This document shows positions 62,355 to 64,000 of a stretch of 64,000 bases of DNA, one piece after another. A program made the translations under genes and the position numbers. Origin of the DNA: an uncultured Nitrospirales bacterium (GTDB taxonomy: Bacteria; Nitrospirota; Nitrospiria; Nitrospirales; UBA8639). The number at the start of each line of letters is the position of its first letter. The first letter of the stretch is position 1. The notes below the pieces were generated by a model. The model did not search any database, had not been told where the DNA came from, and worked only from the letters and a program-made list of their open reading frames with translations. The stretch spans positions 2,831,499-2,895,498 of the forward strand of contig OY282373.1 in NCBI GenBank assembly GCA_958295805.1, written 5' to 3'.

Positions 62355-63011
62355 ATGAAAGTCCCGTTCCATCAATTTCATTCCAAGAATTTTTCTTTTC
62401 ATACGGACCCCGTCCTGGTAATCGAAGACTTTTGGACGGAAACGGAAATGGAAACGTTTCGAGCGGCCATGACCCGCTCGACGTGGACGAGTTTGTTCGA
62501 CATGCCCGCGGTGGCCGAGGCGTTTCCCAATACAGGCAACTGGCAGAAAGCCGAAATCAGCCCACCCGAGGCGCGCCTGTTTCTGGATAAATTGGCGCTG
62601 GCGTGCATTGCGGATTACATGGAATCCTTTCCCGATATTACGCAACGACACGTGAACTTTAATTACTATTCGTATGGAGTCGGAGACTGCCTGCCGACCC
62701 ATGATGATACGGATGACGCCTATACGTCCAACCGCTACCCTCCACCGCCGCTGAGACGGCTGGCACTGGTCACCTACGTTCATCCCGAATGGCACACGGA
62801 TTGGGGCGGAGAACTCATCATCTATCACGCACAAAACGATCAACGGGGAAAACGCGCGTTGGAAATCGCCTGCTGCATTGCCCCGCGTCCGGGGTCGGTT
62901 GTCATCTTTGCGGTGCCCCGGTTCCATCGCGTGTGTCGGGTCGATGCCTTGGCCGGTGAGCACAAACGGCTCTCGATCGCGGGGTGGTTCATGACGGAAC
63001 ACAGCGGCTGA
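62355..63011 (+). CDS. 2-oxoglutarate/Fe(II) oxygenase, prolyl-4-hydroxylase type
   Basis: 218 residues. Double-stranded beta-helix oxygenase: iron ligands HDD in LPTHDDTDDAY and the distal His in RFHRVCRVD, with Arg for 2-oxoglutarate in HKRLSIAGWF; WGGELIIYHA matches the P4H-like core. Substrate (a protein residue or small molecule) unknown. Separated from the decarboxylase by about 80 bases. Confidence 0.85.
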   Translation: MKVPFHQFHSKNFSFHTDPVLVIEDFWTETEMETFRAAMTRSTWTSLFDMPAVAEAFPNTGNWQKAEISPPEARLFLDKLALACIADYMESFPDITQRHVNFNYYSYGVGDCLPTHDDTDDAYTSNRYPPPPLRRLALVTYVHPEWHTDWGGELIIYHAQNDQRGKRALEIACCIAPRPGSVVIFAVPRFHRVCRVDALAGEHKRLSIAGWFMTEHSG

Positions 63012-63065
63012 CGAACCGAGTACGAGCAAACGATCCGGTTTCATTTTTGTCTCCATGCGTAGACC

Positions 63066-63124
63066 CTTCGCTTCGCTCAGGGTGACAAAGGAAAGCTCAG
63101 GGTGACAAAAGGAGACAAAGGAAA
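63066..63124. repeat. Short GC-rich tandem repeat
   Basis: CTTCGCTTCGCTCAGGGTGA then further copies of GCTCAGGGTGACAAA at 63075 and 63095 (20-bp pitch) and GGAGACAAAGGA. Related to the fragment at 20841-20870. Lies in the gap between the convergent oxygenase and Nudix genes. Confidence 0.55.
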
Positions 63125-63160
63125 AAGCACGTTGAAGGCTAAGGTCTTTGAGGGCAGCAT

Positions 63161-63679
63161 TCAGCCTTCGCCCAACGTCTTGAGATACACGGTCTGGAGG
63201 CCGATGATGGTTTTGGCGTCGTTGATGGTGCCGTCCTTGATGAGATCCATGGTTCGGGCAAGGGGCAGTTCAATGATCTCCAGGACTTCATCCGCACCCA
63301 GATTCTGCGTGCCCGGGGTGAGATCTTTTCCCGAAAAAATATGGATGATTTCGTTGGTAAAGCCGGGAGTGGTCAAAAAACTGACGAGCGGCTCCAGCGT
63401 GCCGACCTTGTACCCGATTTCTTCTTCGACTTCTCGCTTGGCACAATCCCGTGGGTCTTCGCCGGGCTGGAGTTTGCCCGCGGGGATTTCATAGATATAA
63501 CCACCGACGGCGTGACGATATTGTCGAATCATGATGACGGTCCGGTCGTCCTTGAACGGCACGACGGCCGCGGCCCCCGGATGGGTGATGAGTTCCACGT
63601 CGGCCATTGCCCCATTCGGCAACGTCACGGTCTCGACCGACAGCTCAATGATTTTTCCCTTATAGATTGGTTGCTTCAT
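63161..63679 (-). CDS. Nudix hydrolase, ADP-ribose pyrophosphatase type
   Basis: About 172 residues. Nudix box GEDPRDCAKREVEEEIGY with the REVEEEIG metal site; upstream YIYEIPAGKLQPGE and downstream FLTTPGFTNEIIHIFSGKDL are typical of ADP-ribose pyrophosphatases (NudF-like). ATG 63679 (MKQPIYKG) matches family N-termini; ATG 63703 is in frame. gcvT is upstream on the same strand, about 37 bases away. Confidence 0.9.
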   Translation of the reverse strand: MKQPIYKGKIIELSVETVTLPNGAMADVELITHPGAAAVVPFKDDRTVIMIRQYRHAVGGYIYEIPAGKLQPGEDPRDCAKREVEEEIGYKVGTLEPLVSFLTTPGFTNEIIHIFSGKDLTPGTQNLGADEVLEIIELPLARTMDLIKDGTINDAKTIIGLQTVYLKTLGEG

Positions 63680-63715
63680 GGTAGGACGTGGCTCACCGTT
63701 CACCAGGGCGTATCG

Positions 63716-64000
63716 TCACGAAGATTGTGCGGTTTGGCGTTTGGGCCTTTTGTAAAACGGCAGGGATACCACGTGCGCGGGAACTCGTCTCCCGCGAATC
63801 TCGACCTCAAACGTGGTACCCGCCCCTGCATGGGCTGAGGCGACGTAGGCTAAGCCAATGCCTTTTTGGAGAATGGGAGACAGGTTGCCGCTGGTGACCG
63901 TGCCGATTTGGTTGTCCCGGACAAACACGGGCATGGCGTGACGGGGTACGGCTTTTTCCAACAATTCAAACGCCACTAAGCGTTTGACCGTCCCGTGTTC
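63716..64000 (-). CDS. gcvT: Aminomethyltransferase GcvT, C-terminal part (cut by the window edge)
   Basis: Reads into the window from its right end. The frame from 64000 gives GTVKRLVAFELLEKAVPRH, then GTVTSGNLSPILQKGIGLAYV and IRGRRVPAHVVSLPFYKR, the C-terminus of the glycine-cleavage T protein. It lacks an internal start; the gene continues past base 64000. It belongs with gcvP of this window in the glycine cleavage system, although the two are on opposite strands. Confidence 0.88.
   Translation of the reverse strand, partial: EHGTVKRLVAFELLEKAVPRHAMPVFVRDNQIGTVTSGNLSPILQKGIGLAYVASAHAGAGTTFEVEIRGRRVPAHVVSLPFYKRPKRQTAQSS

Noticed and set aside
1-64000. tRNA, rRNA, integrase, transposase or phage genes
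   Set aside because: I looked for cloverleaf-like ends, rRNA motifs and DDE/tyrosine-recombinase proteins and found none I could support, despite the two accessory islands.

Overview
The window (64 kb, roughly mid-50s % GC by eye) looks like a chromosomal segment of a free-living Gram-negative-type bacterium. The gene set (LL-diaminopimelate aminotransferase DapL, a 31-residue bS22/COX24-type ribosomal protein, ArsS, an NE0113-family CRISPR protein, and a family of small GC-rich palindromes sitting inside genes) fits Nitrospirota, most likely a Nitrospira relative. This placement is inference; no rRNA marker is present.

Layout. 1-4741: folate/NAD genes (pabB, pabC, nadB) and a lipoprotein. 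5048-19818: a complete type III-A CRISPR-Cas island. It holds cas6, an NE0113-family CARF protein, an embedded mntA-hepT pair, csm1(cas10)-csm2-csm3-csm4-csm5, a second HEPN/MNT pair and the ring nuclease gene csx16. Convergent to these lie a Phd-type antitoxin gene and a CARF-RelE effector gene resembling Cami1. Then come cas2-cas1-cas2 and a 14-repeat array. 20101-21065: a foreign-looking nuclease gene and decayed CRISPR repeats beyond it. 21246-25833: bS22-like gene, an MsbA-type exporter, a lipid-type methyltransferase and an amidotransferase. 26126-37495: a second defence island, with an AAA/DUF4143 ATPase and a type I restriction operon (hsdM frameshifted, hsdS, hsdR). A RhuM-Fic gene, a GxxExxY gene, a HEPN-like gene, an aspartyl protease gene and a YgjP-like protease gene are interleaved with it. 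37746-51132: core metabolism and repair (dapL, folK, panC, FGE-like, HD-GYP, ogt, MpaB-like oxygenase, sulfotransferase, MazG-like, UDG, transaldolase, pgl, arsS, HU). 51594-54773: ATP-grasp/alpha-E/transglutaminase operon. 54817-64000: gcvP, a dicarboxylate symporter, microproteins, an outer-membrane protein, a TPP decarboxylase, a 2OG oxygenase, a Nudix hydrolase and the 3' part of gcvT.

How it works together. The Csm complex should bind invader RNA using crRNAs cut by Cas6. Csm3 keeps its RNA-cleaving Asp, and Cas10 keeps both its HD motif and its GGDD cyclase motif, so cyclic oligoadenylate (cOA) signalling is expected. No HEPN-type Csm6 is seen. The likely effector is the CARF-RelE protein, whose upstream neighbour is a Phd/YefM-type antitoxin gene; Csx16 (and perhaps the NE0113 protein) would remove or sense the signal. 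The most interesting points are this antitoxin-paired CARF-RelE unit, two RX4HXY HEPN/MNT modules inside the cas operon, and a recurring pattern in which accessory genes sit between direct repeats copied from the edge of a neighbouring gene (44 bp at mntA-hepT, 74 bp at the protease gene before hsdR, 42 bp at the hsdS end).
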